64,000 nucleotides of DNA from Macrosoma leucophasiata (lineage: Eukaryota > Arthropoda > Insecta > Lepidoptera > Hedylidae): assembly GCA_036365455.1 (NCBI GenBank), contig JAWQUS010000020.1, positions 1,709,001 through 1,773,000 on the forward strand, read 5' to 3'. The notes under the pieces are model-generated. The model was given only the letters and a program-made list of their open reading frames with translations, did not search any database and had not been told where the DNA came from. Below, piece by piece: positions 9,107 to 19,853 of the stretch; the stretch's first letter is position 1; the number at the start of each line of letters is the position of its first letter. A program made the position numbers and the translations under genes.

Positions 9107-9720
9107 ATTTCTTTTTCTAGTTTCCGGAAAAAAATATAATTATATTTCTGACTTTAATAATACAAGTGATCAATGATCAATGTGAACGTCCAGTATGACG
9201 TGAATCTGGCTTTTTTAAACTTTATATATCACAACGGCAAAACCAGTTACGAGTCAAGAATGACAATGAATCTACAAACAGATTTTAAAATGAACAGTGT
9301 TTATAGCAGGTGCTTTTGTAGGTACTAAACATAATATTGTGTTGAAAAAAACCTTTGTTTTTATTTTCATTAAAAGAAGAATGTGTATTATTTTCGTTTT
9401 CCATAATTTAAAAATATTAACTTAATGTTTTCCTCCTTCATGTCGGCTTTCTCACCGATGTAAATTAACAAACCGTGAGCAGGAAAATGCTACATCCGCG
9501 ATGGCTCATCCACTTACTCTTTTTGCAATTCTTTCTTTATTCAAGTTTCTGAAATGAAGTTACCGCTCAATATCAAGGAGCACGGTTTCTAGTACCACCA
9601 GTAATGGTTTTTGTATAAGTTATAGAACTCGAATGTAAGTGCGTTGTTAGAAGGGACATCGTCTGCAGAAGTTCCACTCCGCATAGATTGTATACTTGGA
9701 AGTGTTCAAAAGTCCGATTC
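9107..9720. other. AT-rich unassigned stretch
   Basis: No open frame, repeat family or RNA gene that I can support, other than scattered A and T runs. Confidence 0.5.
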
Positions 9721-9721
9721 G

Positions 9722-9955
9722 TGAATTCATTCTTGCCCTGAACGTGCAAATTGTGGAACGAACTTCTCTCTGGGGTGTTCCCCCGCCCGCTATGTGGCTT
9801 TTTTCAAAACTGGCGTCCAAAGAGTCTTCCAGGGCTGCAGCGCATTGGCAACCTCCCTAGTGTTGAAAATTTTCAAAGGCCACAGTAATCACTTTTCATC
9901 CTTTTGCATTGCCATTTCGTCTGCTTGTCTGTCAATCCTTTGAAATAAAATATAC
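9722..9955 (+). mobile_element. LINE tail (family E), degraded
   Basis: Runs from GAACGTGCAAATTGTGGAACG through GGCGTCCAAAGAGTCTTCCAGGG and GTGTTGAAAATTTTCAAAGGC to TTGTCTGTCAATCCTTTGAAATAAAA. It is a diverged match to the 40665 copy. Encoded C-terminus is frameshifted. Confidence 0.75.
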
Positions 9956-9997
9956 GTTTGTACCTATATGCGCCTATACGTGCCTATAGGTAGGTGC

Positions 9998-10055
9998 CAT
10001 ACGCGTTATTGCTACATCCGTATGAGTATATACGGATGTAGCACTAACGCGTATG
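9998..10055. repeat. 26-bp hairpin around CATACGCGTTA
   Basis: Arms CATACGCGTTA-TT-GCTACATCCGTAT (9998-10023) and its complement (10030-10055) pair at 24 of 26 positions around a 6-base loop. There is no adjacent gene to which it could be a terminator. Confidence 0.7.
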
Positions 10056-10787
10056 AACTTGTAGGTACTAATAATATTTCTTCAAGAATCCATATCCATA
10101 CTGATGTTGACACTGATTTAGATATCTGTGGTCATCATTACCAGTTCGAGTGAACACGCTGAAAAAATACCGTGTACGTGTGTAAATTTGACATAAGTCA
10201 ATTAACAAACTGTGGAGGAACAGGTGGAAGTGTTCCTCCGGCGAAAAGGAAGGATCCTCCAACCAGGCGACTCAGGCGAGGTGGTAGCGCCTGGCGGGTC
10301 GCGGCCCAGCGGCCCAACGACTGACGTTGGGAAGTTGTATATATGCCAACTCTTGAGAAATCTTCGTATGTGCGATGTAATTCGAATGCACGCCATCTAC
10401 CGTACTAGATAAGTACTGTGAGGTTTCATTATATTCCACTAGTTGGCGCCTTAATGTAGTGGACGCTACAAAACTAAAAAAATGTTTGAATTCTTCTTCT
10501 CTTGACAATAACAGACACATATCATAAAAAATAAGATTTATCCAATTTGGTGCAGTCGTTTGGAAGTTATACTCTTACAAACATTTCGGTTTTATTTAGG
10601 TATACACGGTTAAACTTTAGTGGTTGTTTTCCCGCGGCAAAATGATTTTGTCTTGGTAGTATAATCGATGTATAATATTCTGTTTTTATTAGGTGTGCCG
10701 TATCACAAGGCAAGTGAGTTTATTTTGCTCTAAATATTTATGATTATTCAGAGCGTTTTTTTCTTTCATTTTATCGGCAGCGAATGG
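10056..10787. other. Unassigned stretch with a GC-rich open segment at 10212-10330
   Basis: A GC-rich segment reads on the plus strand as EEQVEVFLRRKGRILQPGD then GEVVAPGGSRPSGPT. It might be a LINE or host-gene remnant but I cannot identify it. The rest is AT-rich. Confidence 0.35.
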
Positions 10788-11079
10788 TTTTTTTTTTTTA
10801 TTTTATAAAAGTGGTAAACAAACGTGCAGTTCACATTGATGTTAAGTGATGACTGCTGTCTATAGACACCCACACAATGACCAGAGGTCAAAATGCAAAT
10901 GCGCTGCCACTCCTGAGGCATTAGGTGTAATGCCTCTGTGCCGGAAATTACAGAGCCGTACATTACCACCTGACCGGAACACGATAGTGCTGAACACTAC
11001 CATTCAACGGCAAGTATATTAGGTAATGCGGTGGTGCCTACGCCCGGGAGCTCCGGCACTGGAGCTCTACCACCAGTAA
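10788..11079 (-). mobile_element. Family A short retroelement, near full length
   Basis: T run at 10788, AAAGTGGTAAACAAACGTGC, TATAGACACCCACACAATG, and the terminal hairpin GAGCTCC-GGCACT-GGAGCTC followed by TACCACCAGTAAA. Confidence 0.88.
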
Positions 11080-11089
11080 AAGTATGGTC

Positions 11090-11660
11090 GTATGCATGCA
11101 CGAATAGTAGTTTAATAGTACAAACGTTATGTTTATTTCAGAGAATTACTATCATCTGTCACACTTTCGAGTATATCCATCAAGGCCATATTTTGTAAAA
11201 CCATTTTTTTTAAAACCATTTTTTAATAAGTACTGTTACTGGAACTAGCTTAGAAACAACAACTTTACCCTGTAGAGATTATACAGATTTGAGATCTCTA
11301 ATGACTCACACAACGTTATAGATTCACCATTGAATTTACTAAAAAAAAATTCTGTCCGTTGCAAATCGGCCTCGCGTTCACTTTTTGAAGTTTTTTCAAA
11401 ATTTTATGTAGCTCTGTGTTTTTGGGAATAAGGAGAGGATGTAGGTGAGTGGTATTTCTCGAATAGTTTTTGAAAAATTTCAAAACTGTTTGAAATTCGC
11501 AAATATAGGTAAGCTTTTTATTTGATTTATAAGACAATATTATTTACTTTTTTTTTCACTCCTCATCTCATTTCCAACTCTCGCCTTAAAGTGGTTTAAT
11601 TATGTAAAATCACTTTATTTACGTAAAATGTGCAAAAATCAATGACATCCATATGGATAC
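11090..11660. other. Unassigned AT-rich stretch
   Basis: No recognisable coding or repeat feature. A 73-codon minus-strand frame at 11316-11537 has no protein character I recognise. Confidence 0.45.
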
Positions 11661-11747
11661 AAAATTTCAGCTCAACTGGTTTACTACTATCGGTGCAAAA
11701 TTAAATGGCTGTGACAGACAAAGGCACGAGTGTTGTTATAACGTAAC

Positions 11748-12018
11748 TTCACGCCTGTAATCCCCGAAGGGGTAGGCAGAGGTCAATGCATGCATTCAAG
11801 CATACATGCAAACACCCACGATTCGCCGGTTACGTTTTGGCCCATGTAACAGTTGGCGAGCCTGTTGCCATCTCCGGGCACAGTACCAAGCTCCGAGGTA
11901 CTGGGAAACTTCCAGAAAATGGAAAAATCCCAATAGAACCAGAGATAAAGGATGTTAAACCGTTATCTCTGATAGCCCTCGACCCTGGTATCGAACCCAG
12001 TACCTTTAGCGTAGTTTT
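11748..12018 (-). mobile_element. tRNA-type SINE (family B), 5' end lost
   Basis: Reverse-oriented copy: ACGTAACTTCACGCCTGTAA end, then AACACCCACGATTCGCCGG, ATCTCCGGGCACAGTACC and a B box (GTATCGAACCCAG read on plus). It stops at TTTAGCGTAG where family A begins, so the A-box end is missing and was replaced by the family A insertion. Confidence 0.85.
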
Positions 12019-12019
12019 T

Positions 12020-12306
12020 ACTGGTGGTAGAGCTCCAGTGACGGAGCTCGCGGGCGTAGGCACCACCGCATTACCTAATATACTTGCCGCTAAATGGTAG
12101 TGTACAGCACTATCGTGTTCCGGTTAGGTGTAATGTATGGCCCTGTAATTTCCGGCACAGAGGCATAACACCTTAGGCTTCAGGAGTGGTAACGCATCTG
12201 CATTTTGACCTTAGGTCTTTGTGTGGGTGTCTATAGGCTGCAGTCATCACTTAACATCAATGTGAGCTGCATGTTTGTTTGCCACTTCCATTACATAAAA
12301 AAAAAA
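12020..12306 (+). mobile_element. Family A short retroelement, full length
   Basis: Near-consensus copy from ACTGGTGGTAGAGCTCC to CATTACAT plus A run. It abuts the truncated SINE B. Confidence 0.9.
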
Positions 12307-12429
12307 TCAACTCAATTGGCCTTCTACTATCAGTGAAAAATTAAATGGCTGCTACAGCCACGAGGTACGAGTGTTGCTATAAAGGTTCCATACACTAAAA
12401 AACTGAAAAAAAAAAACGTAAATAATAAT

Positions 12430-12700
12430 AATAATAATAAATACACTTTATTGCACACCAAAAGAAAATTCACAAAAAAAATACATATCAAACACATATG
12501 TTACAATGGGCGGCCTTATCGCTAAAAGAGCGATTTCTTCCAGGCAACCCAAAAGATAACAGGACATATTTAACATAAAAACAGGTAGGGTGTGCGTTAT
12601 TAACTTAAAACGATTAGTCCTAGGACAGACATGAAAAACGACAAAGCAAGAAGGATACAAGTACACAATACTAAGGTAGAGAACATAAATAGAAAGACTT
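12430..12700 (-). mobile_element. LINE 3'-UTR-like repeat
   Basis: On the plus strand (AAT)n is followed by ACACTTTATTGCACACCA, TGGGCGGCCTTATCGCTAAA and TCTTCCAGGCAACC. Read in reverse it ends in a polyadenylation-like AATAAA signal and a short repeated tail. A distant plus-strand relative lies at 17155-17255 (GACTGGCAGAGAATGCC...). Confidence 0.5.
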
Positions 12701-13040
12701 AACCTGATGTTTAAATGCTACAATAGTCTGAGCTTGTCTAAAAGCGATCGTTAAGCTAGTCATTCCTTATTTGTAAACGTAACTTAAGGTTTATATAAAC
12801 AGAAGGGCGTAAAGAGTCTCCATAGACAGAAACCCCTCGGAAGCGCAATATTTATTGCCTTAAAATATTAAATTTCAAGGCAACCACTTAAACGTGAAAT
12901 ACTGAGGACCTCTGTCTTAATTATGGGGTCCAGCTTGAATAAATTCGCTGTGTAATGATGGGAAGAAACGATCTGTTTTGATTTTATTACGTCTTTTGTA
13001 CAGGTTCTTCAGTAATATTAGAAATATCATCATAATATTA
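12701..13040. other. Unassigned stretch
   Basis: No supported feature. Confidence 0.45.
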
Positions 13041-13043
13041 ATA

Positions 13044-13113
13044 ACTGGTGGTAAATCACTTAACATCAATGTGAACTGCATGCTTGTTTGGCACTTCCAT
13101 TACATAAAAAAAA
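13044..13113 (+). mobile_element. Family A internal-deletion derivative (70 bp)
   Basis: Starts ACTGGTGGTA then jumps directly to AATCACTTAACATCAATGTG and ends in CATTACAT plus As. Both termini are kept and ~215 bp of the middle, including the hairpin, are missing. Confidence 0.85.
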
Positions 13114-13114
13114 C

Positions 13115-13620
13115 TATTTATACATATGAGTGTAAGAAAGGATTAATGGCCTTCGATACCTTTTAAAAGAATAAAAGCTCTCAAATGCTCCGTGTTTTAT
13201 CTCGGAAAATTAATGATCGCAATAAATTTATTTTCTGTACCTTTGACTAACGATACCAATCAATTTCTAGATTCAGTGTAGCCTGAATTACTAGAAGTTT
13301 ACTCTCAGACCTGTAGCATTAAATTTTCACATTGATTGATTTGTTGAAGTTTTAATTGTGATTGATCACAAATTACAAAGTTATGTGACCTTTGATTTTA
13401 GTGCGTGGTAATTTCACTTAATAGTTTGTATATTTAATATAGGTATCGCATTAGATACATGAACCAATTCATTGTCTTGCCGTTTGTAAAAGAGAGTATG
13501 GAACATTGTTGACAGATACCTATTTTTATTATTAAGTATTTTTGGACCATTACTTATTTTATTTTTGTTTACTTTGACATATTAATCAGTTGTTATTCGC
13601 TTTAATTATATATTTTGTAT
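13115..13620. other. Unassigned AT-rich stretch
   Basis: Nothing I can support. Confidence 0.45.
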
Positions 13621-13623
13621 ATA

Positions 13624-13812
13624 TGTATCTTCACGTCAGGTCCCTAACGGGGTAGGCGCAGAGTGTAAAGCGCCAGATATCCCGGTCCTGACATACATCT
13701 CGTGCTTCATCTACCTTCATAATTCTCTTCATATATGCACGCCGATTCCTAAGACTTTTGGCCCACCATCAGACAGAACTCAACCTATTTGGTCATGGTA
13801 GGTCAGTCTTGG
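13624..13812 (-). mobile_element. LINE tail (family D)
   Basis: Reverse-oriented copy: TCTTCACGTCAGGTCCC, AGCGCCAGATATCCCGG, TTCTCTTCATATATGCACGC and AACTCAACCTATTTGGTCAT. The translated sense strand keeps the DQIG-type segment but with stops. Confidence 0.75.
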
Positions 13813-13920
13813 TATTCCTTCCTTCTTATATTTTTTATTTGACCTATCACAAGCAAATTCTATTATTTCCAAGTGATTAAACAATTTTTGAGTTTGAGTT
13901 TGTCATCATTTAAGGAGTAT

Positions 13921-14251
13921 TTTTTATGTAACTCAAATCGATGTTAAGTGATGAAAAAAAAAGTAACTTCACGCATGCATGCATGCATTCCAGCATACAT
14001 GCAAACACCCACGACTCGCCGGTTACATTTTGGCCCATGTAACAGGTGGCGAACCTGTTGTCCCAATAGAACTAGAGATAAAGGATTTTAAGCCGTTATC
14101 TGTGATAGTCCCCGACCCGGGAATCGAACCCAGGACCCCCAGCGTAGTAGTAGTGGCCTGCTACCAGAACACAGTTTGGCAGCACATAGAAAAGGTAGTG
14201 TGGTGATGCCAACACCACAGAGCCCTTATACTGGAACTCTACCACCAGTAA
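13921..14251 (-). mobile_element. Family A copy split by a SINE B
   Basis: Left part TTTTTATGTAACTCAAATCG and GATGTTAAGTGATG (13921-13955); right part 14166-14251, with GGTAGTGTGGTGATGCC and CACTACCACCAGTA-like end. SINE B lies between them, so the SINE is younger. Confidence 0.75.
13961..14165 (-). mobile_element. tRNA-type SINE (family B) with internal deletion
   Basis: Reverse-oriented. It has GTAACTTCACGCATGCATGC, CGACTCGCCGGTTACATT, the B-box complement GGGAATCGAACCCAGG and the A-box side GTGGCCTGCTACC. About 60 bp around the usual ATCTCCGGGCACATTACC segment are missing. Confidence 0.85.
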
Positions 14252-14255
14252 AAAT

Positions 14256-14375
14256 GTATAAAAAGAGTGATGAAAAGAAAGAGAGTAGAAAAGGCACGAG
14301 AGGTGTGTAAGATCCGAAAGATTTGACGCCCGCTGTCTGTCTACCGCCAAAAAACTCAGCACGAAGACGCACACT
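14256..14375 (+). mobile_element. LINE tail (family D), highly diverged
   Basis: AAGGCACGAGAGGTGTGTAA and TTTGACGCCCGCTGTCTG match the family D consensus only loosely. No terminal (CATA)n run is visible. Confidence 0.5.
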
Positions 14376-14639
14376 AAGGGCAGATTTCACCGCTTGCTCT
14401 GAGAACTAAGCCTAATAAAACGCGGTTTAGCTTTCTTTTTTTTTTTTTTTTTTTCCAAAATTTGCTTCCAATACCTTACCACGAACACTTTTCATCGGTG
14501 ACATTGAAATAGTGTTATTGAACTTATTTAAGAACGTAAAACGCATTTTATTACGACGGTGATATCGGCACTTAGAAGAACCAAAAGGGATTTGTAAGTA
14601 CAACTTTCACCGCTCCACGTTCAGCTTATGCTGTCTTAA

Positions 14640-15010
14640 GTTACCGCTCTAAGTTTTGCGTAAATATTCATTTGCATCTAAATTTAAACAAAAATGTATA
14701 ACACCTTAAGATATATTTATGAATACACTCTTTTTGCATTTACGACCAAGTTCTCAACATCCAGAAACTTGCAGTATATTTATATTTCTGTCCATTCCCG
14801 ACGCGGCAGAATTCTCAATATTTGATGTTTGCTACTCGTGAACGCCTCGATTCCATTTTTCATTTTCCAATATTTGACGGCGCATCCAACTTCGTGTCTG
14901 CAGAAACGATTTCGTCCTTTTAGATTCAGGATAGGGCACTGTCTGTGTTTTTTATCGATGGAGACGATGAAATAGTTGACTCTTTGTAATGAATATTTTT
15001 TCATACTCGT
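14640..15010 (-). repeat. Dispersed repeat Q
   Basis: Shares blocks with 15665-15815 plus 16287-16520: TTTGCATCTAAATTTAAACA, AACGCCTCGATTCCATTTTT, TCGTCCTTTTAGATTCA and AGGCACTGTCTGTGTTTTT. Its class is unknown. A minus-strand 74-codon frame (14780-15004) spans it and has no recognised product. Confidence 0.65.
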
Positions 15011-15035
15011 AAAATCTAAAGTGTTTATTTATCAC

Positions 15036-15338
15036 TTTTTTTTATGTAATAAAAATTTATTAATTTGCCAAATGGCAAATTAGCTTGCAGTTTACATTGA
15101 TGTTAAGTTATGTCTGCAGCCTGTAGACACCCACACAATGACCAGAGCTCAAAATGCAGATGCGTTGCCACTCCTGAGGCCTAATGTGTTATGCCTCTGT
15201 GCCGGAAATTACAGGGCCGTACATTACCACCTGACCAGAACACGATAGTGCTGAACATTACCATTTAGCGGCAAATATATTAGGTAATGCGGTGCTGCCT
15301 ACGCCCGCGAGCTCCGTCAGTGGAGCTCTACCAGCAAT
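15036..15338 (-). mobile_element. Family A short retroelement, near full length
   Basis: T run then TATGTAATAAAAATTTATT, a small insertion (CCAAATGGCAAATTAG), TAGACACCCACACAATGACC, and the hairpin GAGCTCC-GTCAGT-GGAGCTC. The end is slightly altered (ACCAGCAATC). Confidence 0.85.
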
Positions 15339-15664
15339 CACTATTTCTATGATTTCTTCGCTATAATAAGGAAAAAGACCGCGTCCTTACTAACAAGATG
15401 GCGATCAATTTCTAATAGCATTCTAAATACGTTATCAGCTAAAACTGACTCTCCTATTTTGAAACATTTTGTTAACATCTTGATAAGACAGACTTGATGT
15501 GTTTTTAATACTTATATAATTACTAACATAGTTTTAAGCATTTTGTAGTACTAACAAGTGAGCCTGAGTTGCTTTAAATAAATAAATAAAATAAATAAAT
15601 TGTGTGACGAAGTAATTTTTGAATTCGGTGATATTATCTTTATTAAAACCTAATAAGAAAGAGA

Positions 15665-16520
15665 GCATTCTCATTATTCGACATTTGCATCTAAATTTAA
15701 ACAAACAAATATAACGGCTTATGTTATGTATTTGAAAACACTCTATTTGCATTCACGAAGTTCATGCAGTATCAACAAATAAAGAAGTTCTCAACATTTT
15801 GCAATATGGAGTAAAGGAGATGTTGCATAAATGTATGGACCTCCGGCCATGTATTGTACACAGTATCATTTAACAGGCAAAATCAATATAAAAACGTTTT
15901 TTACTGCATATTTTCACTTATTTAGCTTTGTTTGCAGTTACAAAACATTATTTGCAGTTAGAATTGCAACTCAAAACCAACATGGCGAATATGGCGGGCG
16001 ATGTCATTTTGACATTTTCATTTTTTAAATTGTATTTTGATTATATAGTACTTGGAGAAAAAAGTAATATTTTCTAAATAGTATCAAAATCGATTGATCC
16101 CAAGTGTCGGCTGTATCGCCGCCATGTTTAACATAGTTGAAAATGATAAAATCGTTTGAATTAAATGTGGTTGTAACTCTAAAATATATTCTTGAATAAA
16201 TTAATTGTATTTTTTTCGGATTCTTCTTTAATTTACCCATTTTTTGAGGACGTGTACGAACCAGAGCCGAGCTCGCAACATCTCCCTTAAATTTCTCTCG
16301 CTGGCAGAACTCTCAATGTTTGATGTTTGCTACTCATGAACGCCTCGATTCCATTTTTCATTTTCCAATATTTGATGACGCTTCCAACAACGTGTCTGCA
16401 GAAACATTTTCGTCCTTTTAGATTCAAGATAAGGCACTGTCTGTGTTTTTAAATGGATGGAATACGGATAAAGGGTTGACTTTTCGTAATTAATCTTTTT
16501 TATAAGAACCAAACTGGAAT
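15665..16520 (-). repeat. Dispersed repeat Q, split by the GGAGATGTTGC element
   Basis: Left part 15665-15815 and right part 16287-16520 together match 14640-15010. The 470-bp element between them is absent from the 14640 copy, which therefore serves as an empty-site comparison. Confidence 0.65.
15816..16285. mobile_element. GGAGATGTTGC element L, copy 1
   Basis: A 470-bp non-coding element whose ends are exact inverted repeats, GGAGATGTTGC and GCAACATCTCC. Inside are CCTCCGGCCATGTATTGTAC, ACATGGCGAATATGGCGGGC and TTGAGGACGTGTACGAACC. The copy at 31371-31842 is almost identical by eye, pointing to recent movement. No transposase is present. Confidence 0.85.
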
Positions 16521-16589
16521 TATCAAAACATCACTTTTATGGTTTCAAACATTTTTCGAATACGGTGAATAAATTTTTATTCATATTAG

Positions 16590-16640
16590 TAAAAAAACGG
16601 TCAAGTGCATGTCGGACCATGCGCAATGTAGGGTTCCGTA
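16590..16640 (+). repeat. Retroelement-like fragment (GGTTCCGTAG type)
   Basis: AAACGGTCAAGTGCATGTCGG followed by GCGCAATGTAGGGTTCCGTAG resembles a common insect dispersed repeat. A second diverged piece lies at 55801-55850. Class not settled. Confidence 0.4.
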
Positions 16641-16814
16641 GTTTTTAAGTTTGAATAATGTAATGAAATAAAAAAAAATATTTTATATGGAGTACATCAA
16701 AATTTTCGAGTAAAATACATTTGGTCGACTATTACTCGCAAACTTGTAAAGCCAACTTCAGTGTGATAGTTTTCCTTCTAATTTTGTTATTTGTAGCTAC
16801 TATTATAACGTTTA

Positions 16815-16985
16815 AATGAACCCCGAGTGTCAACTGAAACTACCGATATATTCCCAGTCGCCCCCGCGGCGATACGCCACTGCGATCACCAATCCGCATG
16901 CCAAGCGTGGCAATTGTGGAACATTCTCCCCTTCAGCTACAACACCGTCGTTGGCTTCGTCCAGCAAGACCAGACGTGGACGTTT
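16815..16985 (+). mobile_element. RTE-type tail fragment
   Basis: Contains CACTGCGATCACCAATCC and ATGCCAAGCGTGGCAATTGTGG, shared with 33320 and 34100. The usual GTCCAGCAGTGGACATCTTT end is missing here. Confidence 0.5.
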
Positions 16986-17061
16986 ATCGGCTAAAGTGAT
17001 GATGTGTATTTATATTATTATATATTTAGGTATTTTATTTAGGTGTGTATATAAATACATT

Positions 17062-17083
17062 TTTATATATATATATATATATT
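17062..17083. repeat. (AT)n microsatellite
   Basis: About ten uninterrupted TA units. Confidence 0.8.
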
Positions 17084-17154
17084 TATTTATCTGTTACTTT
17101 GGTTTGAATTTTATTTAATTTTTTTCTCTCTGCAATTTTTCGATGTTCTCTTTT

Positions 17155-17255
17155 ACAACCCCAAGGTTGACTGGCAGAGAATGCCTTATGGCATTAAGTC
17201 CACCTTATGTACACATTTTGTAATACGTGCATTAAAGATTAAATAAATAAATAAT
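17155..17255 (+). mobile_element. LINE 3' end with (TAAA)n tail
   Basis: GGTTGACTGGCAGAGAATGC, TTATGGCATTAAGTCCACC, then AATTAAAGATTAAATAAATAAAT. This is a typical retroelement 3' end with a poly(A) signal; no coding part is attached. Confidence 0.5.
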
Positions 17256-18628
17256 TGTAAAGTAAAATTAATTTCCCTTAGAGTACAAATCCCCCTTCGC
17301 TTAGAGTTAAATATTTTTCCAATAGATATGTACATGTCATCGTGATGCACCTGTATTGGAACGATATTTCCTGTCTTTAAACATCATGACGTCGACACAA
17401 GCTTTTGACAGCATTAGAGACTTTTATAGTCGACGACTTTATATCTTTCGCTTTTCGCTTTTGCGAAAGGAGATCTTCGGTGTGCGCCCGAGTGTAACGC
17501 GTCCGCTCGGTCACAGCGTTCGCGAGGGAATCGCGCGTAACGCGTAACGCCTCAACTTTCATATTTCACTTGCTTTTACTGCTCATAAAATTTCTGTACC
17601 GGCATAACTCAAAACACATTAAAACGAAATGAAGTCTAAAATAAAATCATTATAAAAAACTCAACTGTAGTAATTTGTCCCACTGAGTGGGGCGAATTCA
17701 TGTCACAAAATTCAAGCAATAGGCTTTGCCCCACTAGTGGGTCAGTGTGGTGGACCAAAGTGGAATAATTCAACTAAATACCTGCATTTTTTTGTAGAAC
17801 AATATGTTGCGACTTAGATCAGTCGTTGAATCTAAATGTGATCGATGTAACCTCGCTAACGGAACGTAAACTGAATTGTAGCAACATTGTTAAACTTCAC
17901 CAGCTTACGAGATGCTATGTAAGCTATTCTGTTTCAAATTCGCACTATTACTGAGCTCAGTTATTTTAAGCTTTTTATTTTATATACGTTTTTTTTGGTT
18001 TTAGATGATTTTGATGTTTACTGCAAAAAATAACCGTAGCTTTTTTTAAAATCATGTGAAGATGACTTCTTTTACAAGACAAGTCATCGTCATTATTCTC
18101 AAATTTGAAAAAAAAAATACATACTTGTAGATAAGGTAATTAATAAACTATTTTTTGTTAAAAAAAAAACATTTTTGCAAAAATTTAGTTCTCCCTTTTT
18201 AACTTTGCTTCCATCGATATAATGAATTATTAAAAAAAAAACTATTATTACTAACAAGGTCCTATAATACATTTTCCTCGAACTCAATAAGTGAAACTGA
18301 ATTTCCAATAAAACTTCTAAGAACACGTCAGATATTGGCCAAATAAAACATTATACAGCACATAAAGCCCGTGCACTCCAGGGATGAGTTGTGGAACGAA
18401 GCTTAAGTCACGTCTAAGCGTCTCGCGAGTGATTTCATTATAAATGAAGTTGAGTTCTTTTACTTTTACAACGTAGAATTATTATGAAAAACTGTTTCAA
18501 ACTACACTAAGGTAGGTACTCGATTCACGGTAGAGCGATCGTTAAGATTTTGTTTTCATTGTAATCACTTTTTGAAATAAAATAAATAAAAATTATGTAG
18601 ACCTTAATTTTTACATAATTTTTCATGA
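17256..18628. other. Unassigned; GC patch with palindromic bits near 17440-17545
   Basis: CGCTTTTCGCTTTTGCGAAAGG and GCGTAACGCGTAACGCC make short GC palindromes at 17449-17548 in otherwise AT-rich DNA. This could be a promoter fragment, but no transcript evidence is visible. The rest holds homopolymer runs only. Confidence 0.35.
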
Positions 18629-18993
18629 AGCGCGCATGGCCCAGTGGCTGGTGCAGATCGTAAGCGATCTGCTCGCTTAAGCACTACGGGCGCGGTCGGG
18701 TAGTGTGATGGGTGACCGCTAGTGGCAAATTAAATGCGCGTTTCCGTGCTTCGGAGGGCACGTTAAGCCGTCGGTCCCGGTTGCTATCGATGGATAGCAG
18801 TCGTTAAACCTTGTCGGAGGCCTTATGGGCGGTTTGAAAACATCCGACAGTGGGTTGGCCACTAACTCACCCACCTCCACCAATCCGCATTGGAGCAGCG
18901 TGGTGGAGTAAGCTCCAGGCCTCCCCCCAAAAAGGGGAGAGACTCGTGCCCAGCAGTGGGACGTATAATGGGCTGCCATTATTATTATTATTT
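18629..18993 (+). mobile_element. 5S rRNA-derived SINE (family F), full length
   Basis: The head reads GCGCGCATGGCCCAGTGG, GATCGTAAGCGATCTGCTCG, TTAAGCACTACGGGCGCGG and TCGGGTAGTGTGATGGGTG, then ACCGC. The AAGCA...GGTCGGG-TAGT--GATGGGTGACCGC order is that of the internal promoter region of 5S rRNA. The body follows, and the end is (ATT)n. Likely target duplication TTTTTCAT on both sides (18621 and about 18991). Confidence 0.88.
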
Positions 18994-19196
18994 TTTCATA
19001 GAAAAGTGAGATTACAATCAGTAATTTTTTGTTTTATATTATTTCGCATTAGCACATGCTTGTGAAATATATTTAGAGAAAAATGGATAGAAGAATTCGT
19101 CACCTGAAGTCAAATTTTTCTTTCCATTTTTCTTTAAATACAGGTATTTTTTTTTATAAAAATAAAAACTATTACCAAGAAAGGATAGACAGATGT

Positions 19197-19346
19197 ATTT
19201 ATTTATCATGTAACGAAGGTGATAAACAAGCATGCAGTTAACATGGATTTGAAGTGATGACTGCAGCCCGTAGACATCTCCACAATACCAGAGATCAAAA
19301 TGCAGGTGCGTTTCCACCCCTGAGACCTAAGTTGTTATGTTTCTGT
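19197..19346 (-). mobile_element. Family A, truncated
   Basis: Covers only the A-tail half (CATGTAACGAAGGTGATAAAC to CTAAGTTGTTATGTTTCTG). It is cut off by the T run of the next copy. Confidence 0.75.
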
Positions 19347-19496
19347 TTTTTTTTTGTATTGGAGGTAGCAAGCAAACAAGCAAACAAGCATGCAGCTTAC
19401 ATTGATGTTAAGTGTTGAATGCAGTCTATAGATATCTACATGAAAACCAGAGGTTATAATCCAAATGCGTTTCCACCCCTGAGACCAAATTGTGAT

Positions 19497-19853
19497 TGTT
19501 TTATATTATTTCGCATTAACACATGCTTGTGAAATATATTTTATTTTTAAAGAAAAATATATGTGTTAATGCGAAATAATATAAAACAATTATTAAGGGT
19601 AAAGCGACTTCTTTACGATATTCAATAAACTGAAAAGTCTATTATATCGGTTGCCTAACTAGCATAGTTGGTAATAGATGGCGCTGCTGTTACCATAAAG
19701 CAATGCAATAGATGTGAAGGAAAGATTTGACAAATCGGGCAGGGCTTCAGTAGCTCAATTGGAAGAGCGGCTGCACTAGATTCCCAGTAGGTCGCGAGTT
19801 CGAGTCTCGCCTGAAGTCAAATTTTTCTTTCCATTTTTCTTTAAAAATAAAAC
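19497..19853 (+). mobile_element. tRNA-like element T, copy 1 (defined by TSD)
   Basis: Bounded by AAATTGTGAT at 19487-19496 and again at about 19855-19864. It begins with a fold-back head (TTTCGCATTAACACATG and its complement within ~90 bp). A central block follows (GTTGCCTAACTAGCATAGTTG, AAGATTTGACAAATCGGGC), then a tRNA-like module at 19744-19817 and TCAAATTTTTCTTTCC. The tRNA-like part is at the 3' end, unlike normal SINEs. Confidence 0.8.
19744..19817 (+). other. tRNA-like module (pseudo-tRNA)
   Basis: D stem GCTC/GAGC and T stem GCGAG/CTCGC with loop TTCGAGT are intact. The acceptor stem is ACTTCAG/CTGAAGT in sister copies, with one mismatch here. The anticodon stem has a 9-base loop, two too long, so this is not a working tRNA. 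A- and B-box sequences (TAGCTCAATTGG, GAGTTCGAGTC) are preserved, so it could still act as a Pol III promoter. Confidence 0.75.

Larger units (their letters stand above)
11665..12385. repeat. ~75-bp direct repeats bracketing two retroelements
   Basis: Positions 11665-11743 and 12307-12384 are similar (shared AAATTAAATGGCTG and ACGAGTGTTG-TATA). Between them lie SINE B (11748-12018) and family A (12020-12306). Either an old dispersed unit was duplicated, or the complex was inserted between two tandem units. Confidence 0.55.

Noticed and set aside
18629..18720. 5S rRNA gene
   Set aside because: Only the internal promoter-like region matches, with deletions, and it continues into a repetitive SINE body.
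18719..18979. Recurring open frames with ARVSPLFGGRPGAYSTTLLQ
   Set aside because: They are the 5S SINE body read in one frame; they appear at each family F copy and are interrupted in others.
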